Below, in pieces: positions 29,527 through 41,926 of a DNA stretch of 64,000 bases (positions within the stretch are counted from its first letter, which is position 1; every line of letters begins with the position of its first letter). This DNA comes from Aquipuribacter sp. SD81 (GTDB taxonomy: Bacteria; Actinomycetota; Actinomycetes; Actinomycetales; JBBAYJ01). Under the pieces are notes generated by a model. It worked only from the letters and a program-made list of their open reading frames with translations, made no database searches and was not told the DNA's origin. The stretch is from contig NZ_JBBAYJ010000003.1 of NCBI RefSeq assembly GCF_037153975.1, forward strand, positions 1 to 64,000, in the 5' to 3' direction. The translations under genes and the position numbers were made by a program.

Positions 29527-30264
29527 CTACCAGCCACGCTCGCGCCAGCGCGGCAGCTCCGGGCGCTCCGCGCCCAGCGTGGTGCCGTCGCCGTGCCCCG
29601 GGAGGACGAGGGTCTCGTCGGGCAGGACGTCGAAGAGTCGCGTCGTCACGTCGGCCAGGAGGGAGTCGAAGCGCTCGCGATACCCCCACGTGTTGCCGAC
29701 GCCGCCCGGGAAGAGCGAGTCCCCGGTGACGGCGACGGGTGGGTGCTCGTCCGTCCCGGGCAGGACGAGGGCGACGGAGCCCGGCGTGTGCCCGCGCAGG
29801 TGGACGACGTCGAGCCGCATCCCGGGCACCTCGACGACGTCCCCGTGGTCGAGCGCGCCGACGGGGGCGGGCACCCCGGTCGGCAGGTCACCCGCGTCCT
29901 CGCGCCCGACCCGCACCCGGTCCGGGCCGAGCGCGGCGACGGCGTCCGGGAGCGCCCGGTGGTGGTCCCAGTGACCGTGCGTCGTCACGACCACCCGGAC
30001 GTCGGCGCCGACCCCCGCGACGAGGGCCGACTCCTCCGCGAGCGCCACCACGGTGCCCACGTCGTCCGCGGCGTCGACGAGGACCTGCCCGCCGCCGGAG
30101 CGCGGGGTCAGCACGTAGCAGGCGTTGTCCTGCTCGCTCACCGAGGCCTTCGAGACCACGACCGGCCCGAGGTCGAGGTGCACCGCCGGGCCGTCGCGGT
30201 CGGTGTGCAGGGCCGGGACGCCGTCGTCACCGACACGCAGCACGCGAGGCGCCCAGCCGCTCAC
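29527..30264 (-). CDS. metallo-beta-lactamase fold hydrolase
   Basis: Hydrolase of 245 aa with the zinc-binding THGHWDHH motif, the downstream GHTPGSVAL and TGDSLFPGG segments and the final LPGHGDGT His. This set is typical of glyoxalase II-like metallo-hydrolases. The natural substrate is unknown. Of two adjacent GTG codons, the one at 30264 gives a 4-bp overlap with the glucosidase stop and better spacing from the GGGAGG ribosome site; 30267 is the alternative. It is the middle gene of the glucosidase–hydrolase–decarboxylase operon. Confidence 0.87.
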   Translation of the reverse strand: MSGWAPRVLRVGDDGVPALHTDRDGPAVHLDLGPVVVSKASVSEQDNACYVLTPRSGGGQVLVDAADDVGTVVALAEESALVAGVGADVRVVVTTHGHWDHHRALPDAVAALGPDRVRVGREDAGDLPTGVPAPVGALDHGDVVEVPGMRLDVVHLRGHTPGSVALVLPGTDEHPPVAVTGDSLFPGGVGNTWGYRERFDSLLADVTTRLFDVLPDETLVLPGHGDGTTLGAERPELPRWRERGW

Positions 30265-32204
30265 CACGCCTCCCGCGCGCCGTCGTCGCTGTCGAGGGCC
30301 TCGGCCGCCCGCACGAGGGCGAGGTGGCTGAAGGCCTGGGGGTAGTTGCCGGTGAAGAGGCCGGAGGCGGGGTCGTACTCCTCGGCGAGCAGGCCGAGGC
30401 CGGGTGTCGCGAGGTGGACGAGACGGTCCATGAGCACCGTCGCCTCTTTCTCCCGTCCGGTGCGGGCCCAGTGCTCGACGAGCCAGAACGAGCACGCGAG
30501 GAACGGGTGCTCGTCGCCCGCGAGGCCGTCGACGCCGGTCTCGGCCCGGTAGCGCAGCACGAGGCCGTCACGCAGCAGGTCCTGCTCGACCGCCTGGACG
30601 GTCGCGAGCATGACGGGGTCGTCCCAGTCGAGGAACCCGACCTGGGCGGCCTGCAGGAGGGCCGCGTCGACCGTGCGGCCTCCCAGGTACTGCACGAGGT
30701 TGCCGCGCTCGGGGTCCACGCCCTCGCGCAGCACGAGGGCGCGGATCTCGTTCGCGGTGCGCTGCCACAGGTCGGCGTGCCCGGGCCGGCCGAAGTCCTC
30801 GACCGCCCGCACGCCGCGGTCGAAGGCCGCCCACGCCATGATCCGCGAGTGGGTGAAGCGGCGGAGGTCGCCGCGGATCTCCCAGATGCCGTTGTCGTGG
30901 CTGTCCCAGATGCCGGCGAGGTGGTCGAGCAGCGCCGCCTGCATCGACCAGCTGAAGACGTCCGTCGGCAGCCCCGCGCAGCGGGCCGCGTGCAGGGCGA
31001 CCATCACCTCGCCGATGACGTCGACCTGCAGCTGGGTGGCGGCCGCGTTCCCGATGCGCACCGGCTGCGAGCCCGCGTACCCGGTGAGGTGGTCGACCGT
31101 GTACTCCTCGAGGCGCCGCTCGCCGCCGATGCCGTACATGATCTGCACGTCCTCGGGTGCACCCGCGACGGCGCGCAGCAGCCACTGCCGCCACGAGTCG
31201 GCGATGTCGAGGTAGCCGTGGGCGAGCAGGGCCTCCAGCGTGAGGGCGGCGTCCCGCAGCCACACGTAGCGGTAGTCCCAGTTCCGCACGCCGCCGAGGT
31301 CCTCCGGCAGGGAAGTGGTCGGCGCCGCCACGATGCCGCCGGTGTCCTCGTGCGTGAGGGCGCGCAGGGTGAGCAGCGAGCGCTTGACCGGGGCGGTGTA
31401 CCGGCCGTCGTGCCGGCAGCGCGAGGCCCAGTCCCGCCACCACGCGTCGGTGCGGTCGATCGCCGCGGTCACGTAGATGGGCTCCGGGGGCGGGCGGTGC
31501 GAGGGGTACCACGTGAGGACGAGGTCCCGGCGGCGTCCGGCCTCGACGTCAAACTGGCCCGCGTGGCGGTGGTCGACCGGGACCGGCAGCGGGTCGCAGC
31601 GCAGCAGGAGGGCGTCGGGTCCGGCGACGGCGAGCAGCGCCTGCGCCCCGCCGTCGTCGGAGGCCGAGGTGGCCGCGTTCGGCCCGGAGTCGACCCCGCG
31701 CTTGCGGTCCGGGCCCGGCGCCGGCAGCGCGAAGGCGGCGTCGACGGCCGACCCGTCGTCGCGGATGCGGCGCACCCACGGGACGTCGGAGCCGTAGCCG
31801 AAGCGGATGACGAGCTCCTGGCGCATCCGGACGGTGCCCTCGACGCCCTCGACCCGCCGCACGAGGTCCGCCCGTCGGCCGCCGACGGGCATCGTCTCGA
31901 GCACGCGGGCCACGCCGGTGCCCGTCCGCCAGACGGTCTCCAGGGTGAGCGTGTCCTCGCGGTAGCCGCGCTCGACGAGCTCGGCGTCCTCGTCGGCGGG
32001 CGCGAGCAGCCAGCGGCCGTCGTCCGGGCCGCCGAGCAGCGCCGCGAAGCACGCGGGGGAGTCGAACCGCGGGAAGCACAGCCAGTCGACGCTGCCGCGC
32101 GCCGAGACCAGCGCCGCGGAGTGGAGGTCGCCGAGGAGGGCGTAGCTGCCGATGGGCTCCGTGCCGGGGTGTGTCGGGCCGGTGGGGGGAGGGGGACCCG
32201 CCAT
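30261..32204 (-). CDS. glycoside hydrolase family 15 protein (trehalase/glucoamylase-like)
   Basis: Cytoplasmic GH15 enzyme of 647 aa without a signal peptide. The N-terminal beta-domain (IGSYALLGDLHSAALVS, GSVDWLCFPRFDSP) is followed by the alpha/alpha toroid. The hallmark NWDYRYVWLRD is at residues 308–318, with ERRLEEY and FLACSFWLVE segments around the catalytic acids. Actinobacterial members of this shape include trehalases, so trehalose is a possible substrate, but alpha-glucan is not excluded. ATG at 32204 follows TACCGT on the minus strand (32216–32211) by 6 nt: a leaderless first gene of the operon. Confidence 0.92.
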   Translation of the reverse strand: MAGPPPPTGPTHPGTEPIGSYALLGDLHSAALVSARGSVDWLCFPRFDSPACFAALLGGPDDGRWLLAPADEDAELVERGYREDTLTLETVWRTGTGVARVLETMPVGGRRADLVRRVEGVEGTVRMRQELVIRFGYGSDVPWVRRIRDDGSAVDAAFALPAPGPDRKRGVDSGPNAATSASDDGGAQALLAVAGPDALLLRCDPLPVPVDHRHAGQFDVEAGRRRDLVLTWYPSHRPPPEPIYVTAAIDRTDAWWRDWASRCRHDGRYTAPVKRSLLTLRALTHEDTGGIVAAPTTSLPEDLGGVRNWDYRYVWLRDAALTLEALLAHGYLDIADSWRQWLLRAVAGAPEDVQIMYGIGGERRLEEYTVDHLTGYAGSQPVRIGNAAATQLQVDVIGEVMVALHAARCAGLPTDVFSWSMQAALLDHLAGIWDSHDNGIWEIRGDLRRFTHSRIMAWAAFDRGVRAVEDFGRPGHADLWQRTANEIRALVLREGVDPERGNLVQYLGGRTVDAALLQAAQVGFLDWDDPVMLATVQAVEQDLLRDGLVLRYRAETGVDGLAGDEHPFLACSFWLVEHWARTGREKEATVLMDRLVHLATPGLGLLAEEYDPASGLFTGNYPQAFSHLALVRAAEALDSDDGAREAW

Positions 32205-32264
32205 GGCCCGACGGTACCCGGCACACGCGGCGGGTGCGGGCGGTGCCCGCCCGGCGCGCCGCCG

Positions 32265-34070
32265 TCAGGGACGGGCGGGCGGCGCGGCGCTGCCGGACGT
32301 GCCGGACGGCGGCCTGCTGGGCGTCGCGGTGCTCGGTGCGACGGACGCAGGGGTGGGGGTCGCCGACGGCCGGGCGCTCGTCGGTGCACCGGTCGGCTGG
32401 TCCGTCGGCCGGGCGGTCGGCTGGGCGGTCGGCTGGGCGGTCGGCTGGGCGGTCGGCCGGGACGACGGCGGGGAGGTGGGCCGTCCCGTCGTCGGGGCGG
32501 TCGTCGGCCGGCCGGCCGGGGTGGTGGCCTCGCGTCCGGTGGGCGCCCCCGTCCGGTCGGGTCCGGGCGCGGTGGGACCGGCGTCGGGCCGGGCACCGCC
32601 GCCGTCGGGCACAGCCGGGGACGCAGTGGTGGGCCGGCCCGGAGACTGCGTCCGGGTGGGGGCCGGCGCCGGCGGGGTGGCGGCGCCGGTGGGGGGCAGG
32701 GGGGGTGCGGCGCGCCCCGGCGTGGTGGCATGGGCGGTGGCCGGCTCCGTGGCCGACGGCCCTCCGGGTGCGACGGTCGACGACGTGCCGGTCCCGTCGA
32801 CGGACGGGCCGCGCGGCGTCGGGACGGCCGTGACCGCACCGGCCGTGCCGTCCGGTGGGGCGACGGTGGTGCGCCCGTCGTCGCTGGTCGCCGCGACGTC
32901 GTCCCCTGCGCCCGGGAGGGGGCCGAGCCCGGCGGCGACGGCGGCCGTCCCGACGCCCAGGGCGCTGCCGACGCCCACCACCGCGGCGGTGCCGGCGGCG
33001 GCGACCGTCGTCCCGGCGGAGGCGGTGACGGCTGCACCGAGCTGGATCGCCGACTGCTGGGCGGTGCCGATGACGGGCACCTGCACGAGGAGGCCGAGCG
33101 GACCGGTGGCCCACCACAGGCGCGGCAGCGGGATCGCGAGGAACTGGCGGACGACGACCGGGTCGAACTGCGACCCGGCGCAGCGGGTGAGCTCGACGAG
33201 GGCGTCCTTGGTCTGGCTCGCCTTCTTGTACGAGCGCGCGGCCGTCATGGTCTCGAAGGCGTCGACGACGGCGACGACGCGCCCGGCGCGGCTGATCTGC
33301 TCGCCCGCGAGGCCCAGGGGGTAGCCGCCGCCGTCCCAGCGCTCGTGGTGGTGGAGGATGCCGCCCGCCCACTCACCGAGCCAGTCCGCGAACGGGCCGA
33401 CGAGCCGAGCCCCGTGCGTGGGGTGCTCGCGCACGAGCTGCCACTCCCGCTCGTCGAGCCGCGACGGCTTCGACAGCACGGACGCCGCGACCTCGAGCTT
33501 GCCGATGTCGTGCAGCAGGGCGGCCCAGCGCAGCCGGTCCCGGTCCGCGACAGGCAGGCGGGCCTGGTCGGCGTAGAGCTCGGTGAGCATGCGGACGCGC
33601 TCGCTGTGCCCGCGCGTGCGCTTGTCGTGCCGCCCGAGGGCGGTGACGAGCGCGAGCATGACCTCGGCCACCTCGCCCGCCCCGCGTGCGCCGAGCAGGG
33701 CCGCGCGCACCGCCTCCTGGTCGCGGCCCAGGCGGGCCACGGCGAGGCGCGACGGTGCCCGTCCCGGGAACAGCATCGTCATGCGGAGCAGGGTCTCCAG
33801 CGGCAGGAAGCGGCGGACCGCCCGCTCGACGAGCAGCGAGGTGACGAGGCAGGCCGCGCCGATGGTGAGGACGAAGCGCCACAGCGGCACCTCGCCGATC
33901 GCCCGCGACACGACCACCCCGACGGCGACGGACGCGAGCACCGGTGCGGCGTAGATGCCCACGCGCAGGGTCACGGCCAGGCCGCGGCGCGAGCGCCACC
34001 GCGCCGGGTCGTCGCCGTCGTCGCCGTCGTCGCCGTGAGTGCTCGCTCGCCCCGTGACGCCCTCGGCCAC
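32265..34070 (-). CDS. membrane HD-GYP-like phosphohydrolase with long Pro/Thr repeat tail
   Basis: Protein of 601 aa. Two N-terminal helices (about 31–54 and 64–82) precede an HD domain with HDIGK (187–191), the HHHERWDGGGYP segment (240–251) and other conserved His/Asp, as in cyclic-di-GMP phosphodiesterases of the HD-GYP type. A hydrophobic Ala/Gly-rich stretch (343–383) may be a third membrane helix. The last ~210 residues are low-complexity Pro/Thr/Ala with a PTAQ repeat. On this topology the enzyme is cytoplasmic and the tail is outside. No sensor domain is seen. Start GTG at 34070 with GAGAGG 8 nt upstream. c-di-GMP as substrate is family-based inference. Confidence 0.82.
   Translation of the reverse strand: MAEGVTGRASTHGDDGDDGDDPARWRSRRGLAVTLRVGIYAAPVLASVAVGVVVSRAIGEVPLWRFVLTIGAACLVTSLLVERAVRRFLPLETLLRMTMLFPGRAPSRLAVARLGRDQEAVRAALLGARGAGEVAEVMLALVTALGRHDKRTRGHSERVRMLTELYADQARLPVADRDRLRWAALLHDIGKLEVAASVLSKPSRLDEREWQLVREHPTHGARLVGPFADWLGEWAGGILHHHERWDGGGYPLGLAGEQISRAGRVVAVVDAFETMTAARSYKKASQTKDALVELTRCAGSQFDPVVVRQFLAIPLPRLWWATGPLGLLVQVPVIGTAQQSAIQLGAAVTASAGTTVAAAGTAAVVGVGSALGVGTAAVAAGLGPLPGAGDDVAATSDDGRTTVAPPDGTAGAVTAVPTPRGPSVDGTGTSSTVAPGGPSATEPATAHATTPGRAAPPLPPTGAATPPAPAPTRTQSPGRPTTASPAVPDGGGARPDAGPTAPGPDRTGAPTGREATTPAGRPTTAPTTGRPTSPPSSRPTAQPTAQPTAQPTARPTDQPTGAPTSARPSATPTPASVAPSTATPSRPPSGTSGSAAPPARP
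32389..32460. repeat. 12-bp tandem repeat, six units, inside the HD-GYP gene
   Basis: Six consecutive 12-bp units of the type GCGGTCGGCTGG (plus strand) lie end to end; three are identical and the others differ at one to three bases. They are in frame and encode Pro-Thr-Ala-Gln repeats on the minus strand. Such repeats are prone to length change by slippage without a frameshift. Confidence 0.9.
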
Positions 34071-34245
34071 CGTGCCGTCCTCTCGCCGGTCGGGCGGCCG
34101 CGGTGGCCGCCCGTCCCCCTTTCGGCAGATCGCCCGACGATCCTGAGCCCCGCCGCCCGGCCGCCGGCCCGGTCGGCGCCGCGCTGCCGCCCGAGGGAGC
34201 CCCGGCCCGGTCGGCGGTGTCGGCGCGTCGACCTACCATCGACGC

Positions 34246-37155
<2,910 letters not shown>

Positions 37156-37193
37156 GGCGTCCGCCGGGCCGGTCGGCGGCGTAGGAGGAGGTG

Positions 37194-37214
37194 GGGCGTC
37201 CGCCGCGGACGCCC
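37194..37214 (+). terminator. hairpin after uvrA
   Basis: A 9-bp stem (37194–37202 with 37206–37214) with a 3-nt loop lies 38 bp after the uvrA stop and just before the ribosome site of the Rieske gene. It may be a terminator or an attenuator between the two genes. Confidence 0.4.
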
Positions 37215-37231
37215 AGGACGGGAGGACGGAC

Positions 37232-37780
37232 ATGGAGCTGCCCTGCACCTCGCGCCGGGTCCTGCTGCGGGGTCTCGCCGCGGTCGGAGTCACGACGATC
37301 GCCTCGGGCGTGCTCGTCGCGTGCGGTGGTGAGGACCCCGGCACCACCGCCGCGGACGGCTCGGGCACGGACGGCTCTGGCGCGGACGGCTCGGGCGCGG
37401 ACGGCTCGGGCGCGGGCGCGTCTGGCGCGGGCGCGGACGGCGCGAGCGCCTCGGGCGCCGACGGACCGTCCGAGGGCGGCGGGGCCGGGGTGAGCGTCCC
37501 GCTCGCGGACGTGCCCGTCGGCGAGGCCGTCGTCGTCGACTCCTCGGCGGGACGCTTCGTGGTGGCGCAGCCGACGGCCGGCGAGGTGGTGGCCTTCTCG
37601 GCCGCCTGCACCCACCAGGGCACCCCCGTCGTGGCCGACGGCGGCCTCGACCTGCGCTGCCCCAACCACGGCAGCCGCTTCGACGCCGCGGACGGCGCCG
37701 TGCTGCAGGGGCCCGCGAGTGAGCCGCTCGCGGAGGTGCCCGCCACGGTCGAGGGCGACCTGGTCGTCCTGTCCGTCTGA
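37232..37780 (+). CDS. Rieske [2Fe-2S] lipoprotein
   Basis: Exported Rieske protein of 182 aa. A twin-arginine-like signal (SRRVLLRG) ends in a lipobox (LVAC, Cys31). A low-complexity Gly/Ser/Ala/Asp linker of about 50 residues follows. The Rieske fold carries the cluster ligands C126-T-H128 and C143-P-N-H146. It should sit on the outer face of the membrane and carry electrons; its partner is unknown and no cytochrome gene is beside it. ATG at 37232 has GGAGG 6 nt upstream. Similar Rieske lipoproteins occur near uvrA/uvrC in other actinobacteria. Confidence 0.9.
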   Translation: MELPCTSRRVLLRGLAAVGVTTIASGVLVACGGEDPGTTAADGSGTDGSGADGSGADGSGAGASGAGADGASASGADGPSEGGGAGVSVPLADVPVGEAVVVDSSAGRFVVAQPTAGEVVAFSAACTHQGTPVVADGGLDLRCPNHGSRFDAADGAVLQGPASEPLAEVPATVEGDLVVLSV

Positions 37781-37851
37781 GCCACCGTCCCGCCCGTCCC
37801 GCACGACCCCGAACGCCGTCGCCGTCGGCGCCCGCACCTACCCTGGGCGGC

Positions 37852-39888
37852 GTGGCAGACCCGTCGACGTACCGGCCGAGGACGGGGGAGATCCCCGACC
37901 AGCCGGGGGTCTACCGGTTCTCGGACTCCCACGGCCGCGTCGTGTACGTCGGCAAGGCGAAGAGCCTGCGCCAGCGGCTCACGAGCTACTTCGCCGACCC
38001 CGCCGGGCTCCACCCCCGCACGCAGCAGATGGTGTTCACGGCGGCGAAGGTCGAGTGGACCGTCGTGCGCACCGAGGTCGAGGCGCTCCAGCTCGAGTAC
38101 ACGTGGATCAAGGAGTTCGACCCGCGGTTCAACGTCAAGTACCGCGACGACAAGTCCTACCCGTGGCTCGCCGTCACGGTGGGGGAGACGTACCCCCGGG
38201 TGCAGGTGCTGCGCGGCGCCAAGCGCAAGGGCACCCGCTACTTCGGCCCCTACTCCCACGCGTGGGCGATCCGGGAGACCGTCGACCAGCTGTTGCGGGT
38301 GTTCCCCGTGCGCACGTGCAGCGGCGGCGTGTTCAAGCGGGCCGGCCAGGTCGGGCGGCCGTGCCTGCTGGGCTACATCGAGAAGTGCTCGGCCCCGTGC
38401 GTCGGCCGCGTGAGCGCGGAGGAGCACCGGGCCCTCGTCGACGACTTCGTCGACTTCATGGCCGGCGACACGCAGAAGTTCGTGCGCCGCCTCGAGCGGC
38501 AGATGCGCGAGGCCGCCACGGCCATGGACTACGAGCGCGCCGCGCGGCTGCGCGACGACATCGGGGCGCTCGAGCGCTCGCTCGAGCGCAACGCCGTCGT
38601 GCTGCCCGACGCGACCGACGCCGACGTCTTCGCCCTGGCCGAGGACGAGCTCGAGGCCGCCGTCCAGGTGTTCCACGTCCGCGGCGGGCGCATCCGCGGC
38701 CAGCGCGGCTGGGTGGTGGAGAAGGTCGAGGACGTCACCACCGAGGGGCTCGTCGAGCGGCTGCTGCAGCAGGTGTACGGCGCCGACGACCCCTCCGGCG
38801 AGCGCGGCGGCAGCGTCCCGCGGGAGGTGCTCGTGCCGGTGGAGCCCGCCGACCGCGACGAGGTCGTCGCGTGGCTGTCGGGGCTGCGGGGCTCGCGGGT
38901 CGACGTACGCGTACCGCAGCGCGGCGACAAGCGGACCCTGCTGGAGACCGTCGCCACCAACGCGAGGCAGGCCCTCGCGCTGCACAAGACCCGCCGCGCG
39001 GGGGACCTCACCACCCGCAGCCTCGCGCTGCAGGAGCTGCAGGAGGCGCTCGCGCTGCCCGAGGCGCCGCTGCGGATCGAGTGCTACGACGTCTCCCACC
39101 TGCAGGGCCGCGACCGGGTCGCGTCCATGGTCGTGTTCGAGGACGGCCTGCCGCGCAAGTCCGAGTACCGCACGTTCAACGTCCGCGGGCACCTCGGCGA
39201 CGACGACACGGCCGCCATGCGCGAGGTGCTGGGGCGGCGGTTCCGCCGCTACCTCGAGGACCGGGAGCAGGCGGGCGACCTAGAGATGGGTCCGGACGGC
39301 CCCGACGACGACCCGGACGGCGAGGCCGTGGGCCCGGGTGCCATCGACCCGACCACGGGCCGACCGCGCCGCTTCGCGTACCCGCCCCAGCTCGTGGTCG
39401 TCGACGGCGGCGCCCCGCAGGTCGCCGCGGCGGTGCAGGCGCTCACGGAGCTCGACATCAGCGACGTGGCGGTCGTCGGGCTCGCCAAGCGCCTGGAGGA
39501 GGTGTGGGTCCCCGACGACGACCACCCCGTCGTCCTGCCCCGGTCCTCGCAGGGGCTGTACCTCCTGCAGCGGCTGCGGGACGAGGCCCACCGCTTCGCC
39601 ATCGGCAAGCACCGGGCGCGGCGCAGCAAGGGCATGACCGTCAGCGAGCTCGACGCCGTCCCCGGCCTCGGGCCGGCGCGACGGCGCGCGCTGCTCGACG
39701 CCTTCGGCTCGGTGCGGGCGCTGCGTGAGGCCGACGCCGACGCCGTCGCGCAGGTCCGCGGCATCGGGCCCGCCCTCGCGCGGACCGTCGTCGGCGCGCT
39801 GCGCGGGCCGGACGGCGCCGACGCGGGGGCCGACGCGCCGCCGCGGCCCGTCACGGTCGACACGAGCACCGGCGAGGTGGTGGGCTGA
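37852..39888 (+). CDS. uvrC: excinuclease ABC subunit C
   Basis: UvrC, 678 aa, which makes both incisions in nucleotide excision repair. The N-terminal GIY-YIG nuclease ([19 protein letters not shown]), a UVR motif ([17 protein letters not shown]), an RNase H-like nuclease core ([11 protein letters not shown]) and C-terminal helix-hairpin-helix motifs are all present. An acidic insert at about residues 475–500 is a little longer than usual. The GTG at 37852 lies 7 nt after TACCCT (37839–37844), consistent with a leaderless start. It heads the conserved uvrC-rapZ-yvcK-whiA cluster. Confidence 0.97.
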   Translation: MADPSTYRPRTGEIPDQPGVYRFSDSHGRVVYVGKAKSLRQRLTSYFADPAGLHPRTQQMVFTAAKVEWTVVRTEVEALQLEYTWIKEFDPRFNVKYRDDKSYPWLAVTVGETYPRVQVLRGAKRKGTRYFGPYSHAWAIRETVDQLLRVFPVRTCSGGVFKRAGQVGRPCLLGYIEKCSAPCVGRVSAEEHRALVDDFVDFMAGDTQKFVRRLERQMREAATAMDYERAARLRDDIGALERSLERNAVVLPDATDADVFALAEDELEAAVQVFHVRGGRIRGQRGWVVEKVEDVTTEGLVERLLQQVYGADDPSGERGGSVPREVLVPVEPADRDEVVAWLSGLRGSRVDVRVPQRGDKRTLLETVATNARQALALHKTRRAGDLTTRSLALQELQEALALPEAPLRIECYDVSHLQGRDRVASMVVFEDGLPRKSEYRTFNVRGHLGDDDTAAMREVLGRRFRRYLEDREQAGDLEMGPDGPDDDPDGEAVGPGAIDPTTGRPRRFAYPPQLVVVDGGAPQVAAAVQALTELDISDVAVVGLAKRLEEVWVPDDDHPVVLPRSSQGLYLLQRLRDEAHRFAIGKHRARRSKGMTVSELDAVPGLGPARRRALLDAFGSVRALREADADAVAQVRGIGPALARTVVGALRGPDGADAGADAPPRPVTVDTSTGEVVG

Positions 39889-39893
39889 GGCAC

Positions 39894-40790
39894 GTGAGCG
39901 ACGTGCCGGACCTCGACCCCGCCGACTCCGAGGTCCTCATCGTCACCGGCATGTCCGGTGCCGGTCACTCGACGGTGTCGAACGTGCTGGAGGACGAGGG
40001 CTGGTTCGTCGTCGACAACCTCCCGCCCCAGATGCTCGGCCCGCTCGCGGAGCTCACCATCCGCGCGGGCGGCGCCGTGCCGCGGCTCGCGGTCGCGATC
40101 GACGCCCGCGGCCGCAGCGTCACCCCCGACCTCAGCCGGGCGCTCGACGACGTGCGCGCGAAGGGGCTGTCGCCGGTCGTGCTGTTCCTCGACGCCTCCG
40201 ACCCCGTGCTCGTGCGCCGCTTCGAGGGGGTGCGCCGGCCCCACCCGCTGCAGACCAGCGGCGGCACCGTGCTCGACGCGCTGCGCGAGGAGCGCGAGCT
40301 GCTCGAGCCGGTCCGCGAGATGGCCGACATCTTCATCGACACGACCGACACGAACGTCCACCAGCTCGCCGCCAAGGTCCGCGCCGCCATGCGCCCCGCG
40401 GGCGCCACCGGCGCCGACCTGCACCTCACCGTCCTGTCCTTCGGCTTCAAGCACGGTGTGCCCGTCGACGCGGAGAACCTTGCCGACGTGCGCTTCCTGC
40501 CCAACCCGCACTGGGTGCCGGAGCTGCGACCCCGGACCGGGCTGGACGCCGAGGTCGCGGCGCACGTCTTCGCCGACCCCGCCGCCGAGCAGTTCGTCGA
40601 CGCCTACTCCCGCTGCCTGCGGATCATGACGCGGGGCTACCGCGACGAGGGCAAGCGCTTCGCCGTCGTCGCGGTGGGCTGCACCGGCGGCAAGCACCGC
40701 AGCGTCGCCATAGCCGAGCAGCTCGCGGGGCGGCTGTCCGGGGACGGCGTCGTCACCCACGCCGTCCACCGCGACCTGGGGCGGGAGTGA
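39894..40790 (+). CDS. rapZ: RNase adapter RapZ / nucleotide-binding protein
   Basis: P-loop protein of 298 aa (RapZ/YvcJ family): Walker A GMSGAGHS, the VDNLPP motif and the C-terminal CTGGKHRSV segment are all present. In enteric bacteria RapZ controls amino-sugar synthesis through small RNAs; the role in actinobacteria is not settled. GTG at 39894 starts 5 bp after the uvrC stop, and its end overlaps yvcK by 4 bp (GTGA), so it is in the uvrC operon. Confidence 0.95.
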   Translation: MSDVPDLDPADSEVLIVTGMSGAGHSTVSNVLEDEGWFVVDNLPPQMLGPLAELTIRAGGAVPRLAVAIDARGRSVTPDLSRALDDVRAKGLSPVVLFLDASDPVLVRRFEGVRRPHPLQTSGGTVLDALREERELLEPVREMADIFIDTTDTNVHQLAAKVRAAMRPAGATGADLHLTVLSFGFKHGVPVDAENLADVRFLPNPHWVPELRPRTGLDAEVAAHVFADPAAEQFVDAYSRCLRIMTRGYRDEGKRFAVVAVGCTGGKHRSVAIAEQLAGRLSGDGVVTHAVHRDLGRE

Positions 40791-41827
40791 GCGTCCCGCC
40801 ACCGCCGGCCGGACGGGGCGCGCCCCGCCGGGGTGACGTGCCGGCGCCCGCGCGCCGCGGCCGGCGCCGCAGCCGGCCGCTGCGCGTCACCGCGCTCGGC
40901 GGCGGGCACGGGCTCGCCGCGTCGCTCGCGGCGCTGCGCCACGTCACCGAGGACCTCACCGCGGTCGTGACGGTCGCCGACGACGGCGGCTCCTCCGGCC
41001 GGCTGCGGCAGGAGTTCGGCGTGCTGCCGCCCGGCGACCTCCGCATGGCGCTCGCGGCGCTGTGCCACGACTCGCAGTGGGGACACCTGTGGCGAGACGT
41101 GCTGCAGCACCGCTTCCCCGGCGACGGCCCGCTGGCCGGGCACTCGGTCGGCAACCTCCTCATCGTCGCGCTGTGGCAGCTGCTCGACGACCCCGTCGAC
41201 GGGCTCAGGGTCATCGGCGAGCTGCTCGGCTCACAGGGCCGCGTGCTGCCGATGTCGCTCGAGCCGCTCACCATCGAGGCCGACGTCCACGGCACGGACG
41301 GCGACGGGCCCGCCCTCGTGCGCGGCCAGGTGCAGGTGGCGAGCACGACCGGGCGCGTCGGCTGGGTGCGGCTCGTGCCCGAGGACCCGCCCGCCAACCC
41401 CGAGGCCGTGCAGGCGGTGCTCGAGGCGGACTGGGTGGTCCTCGGTCCGGGGTCGTGGTTCACCTCGGTGTGCACGCACCTGCTCGTGCCCGAGCTCGCC
41501 CACGCGCTGGAGACGACGACCGCGCGGCGGTGCGTGACGCTCAACCTCGCCCCCGGGGCGAGCGAGACCGCCGGCTACGCGCCGGAGCAGATGCTCGAGG
41601 TGCTGTCGGCGTACGCGCCGGGCCTGACGCTCGACGCGGTCGTCGCCGACCCGTCCGCGGTCGACGACGTCGACGCGCTCGGCCGTGCGGCCGCCGGCTT
41701 CGGGGCGGACCTCGTCATGCGGCAGGTCTCGTACGCCGACGGGACCGCCCGGCACCACCCGCTGCGCCTCGCCGCCGCCTACGCCGACGTCTTCGCCGGC
41801 GTGACCGCCGACCTGCGCCGGGCCTGA
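40787..41827 (+). CDS. yvcK: YvcK/CofD-like protein (gluconeogenesis factor family)
   Basis: Protein of 346 aa of the YvcK/CofD-like family, which binds UDP-sugars and affects growth on gluconeogenic carbon and cell-wall precursor supply. Conserved parts are TALGGGHGLAASL, VADDGGSSGRLR and GHSVGNLL. The first ~35 residues are an Arg/Pro-rich extension. GTG at 40787 overlaps the rapZ stop (GTGA). It sits between rapZ and whiA as in most actinobacteria and firmicutes. Confidence 0.94.
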   Translation: MSVPPPPAGRGAPRRGDVPAPARRGRRRSRPLRVTALGGGHGLAASLAALRHVTEDLTAVVTVADDGGSSGRLRQEFGVLPPGDLRMALAALCHDSQWGHLWRDVLQHRFPGDGPLAGHSVGNLLIVALWQLLDDPVDGLRVIGELLGSQGRVLPMSLEPLTIEADVHGTDGDGPALVRGQVQVASTTGRVGWVRLVPEDPPANPEAVQAVLEADWVVLGPGSWFTSVCTHLLVPELAHALETTTARRCVTLNLAPGASETAGYAPEQMLEVLSAYAPGLTLDAVVADPSAVDDVDALGRAAAGFGADLVMRQVSYADGTARHHPLRLAAAYADVFAGVTADLRRA

Positions 41828-41926
41828 GCGACGGCTGGGCGCCGACCAGGCGGTGACCGAGCGCTGCGTGACCGCACGGTGACCGGGGCGTGACCCCGCC
41901 CGGTCGACGGGTGGCAGGATGACGGG

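Noticed and set aside
37358-37445. Short G/C repeats resembling a CRISPR or mobile element
   Set aside because: They are in-frame codon repeats of the Rieske linker, without spacers or cas genes nearby.
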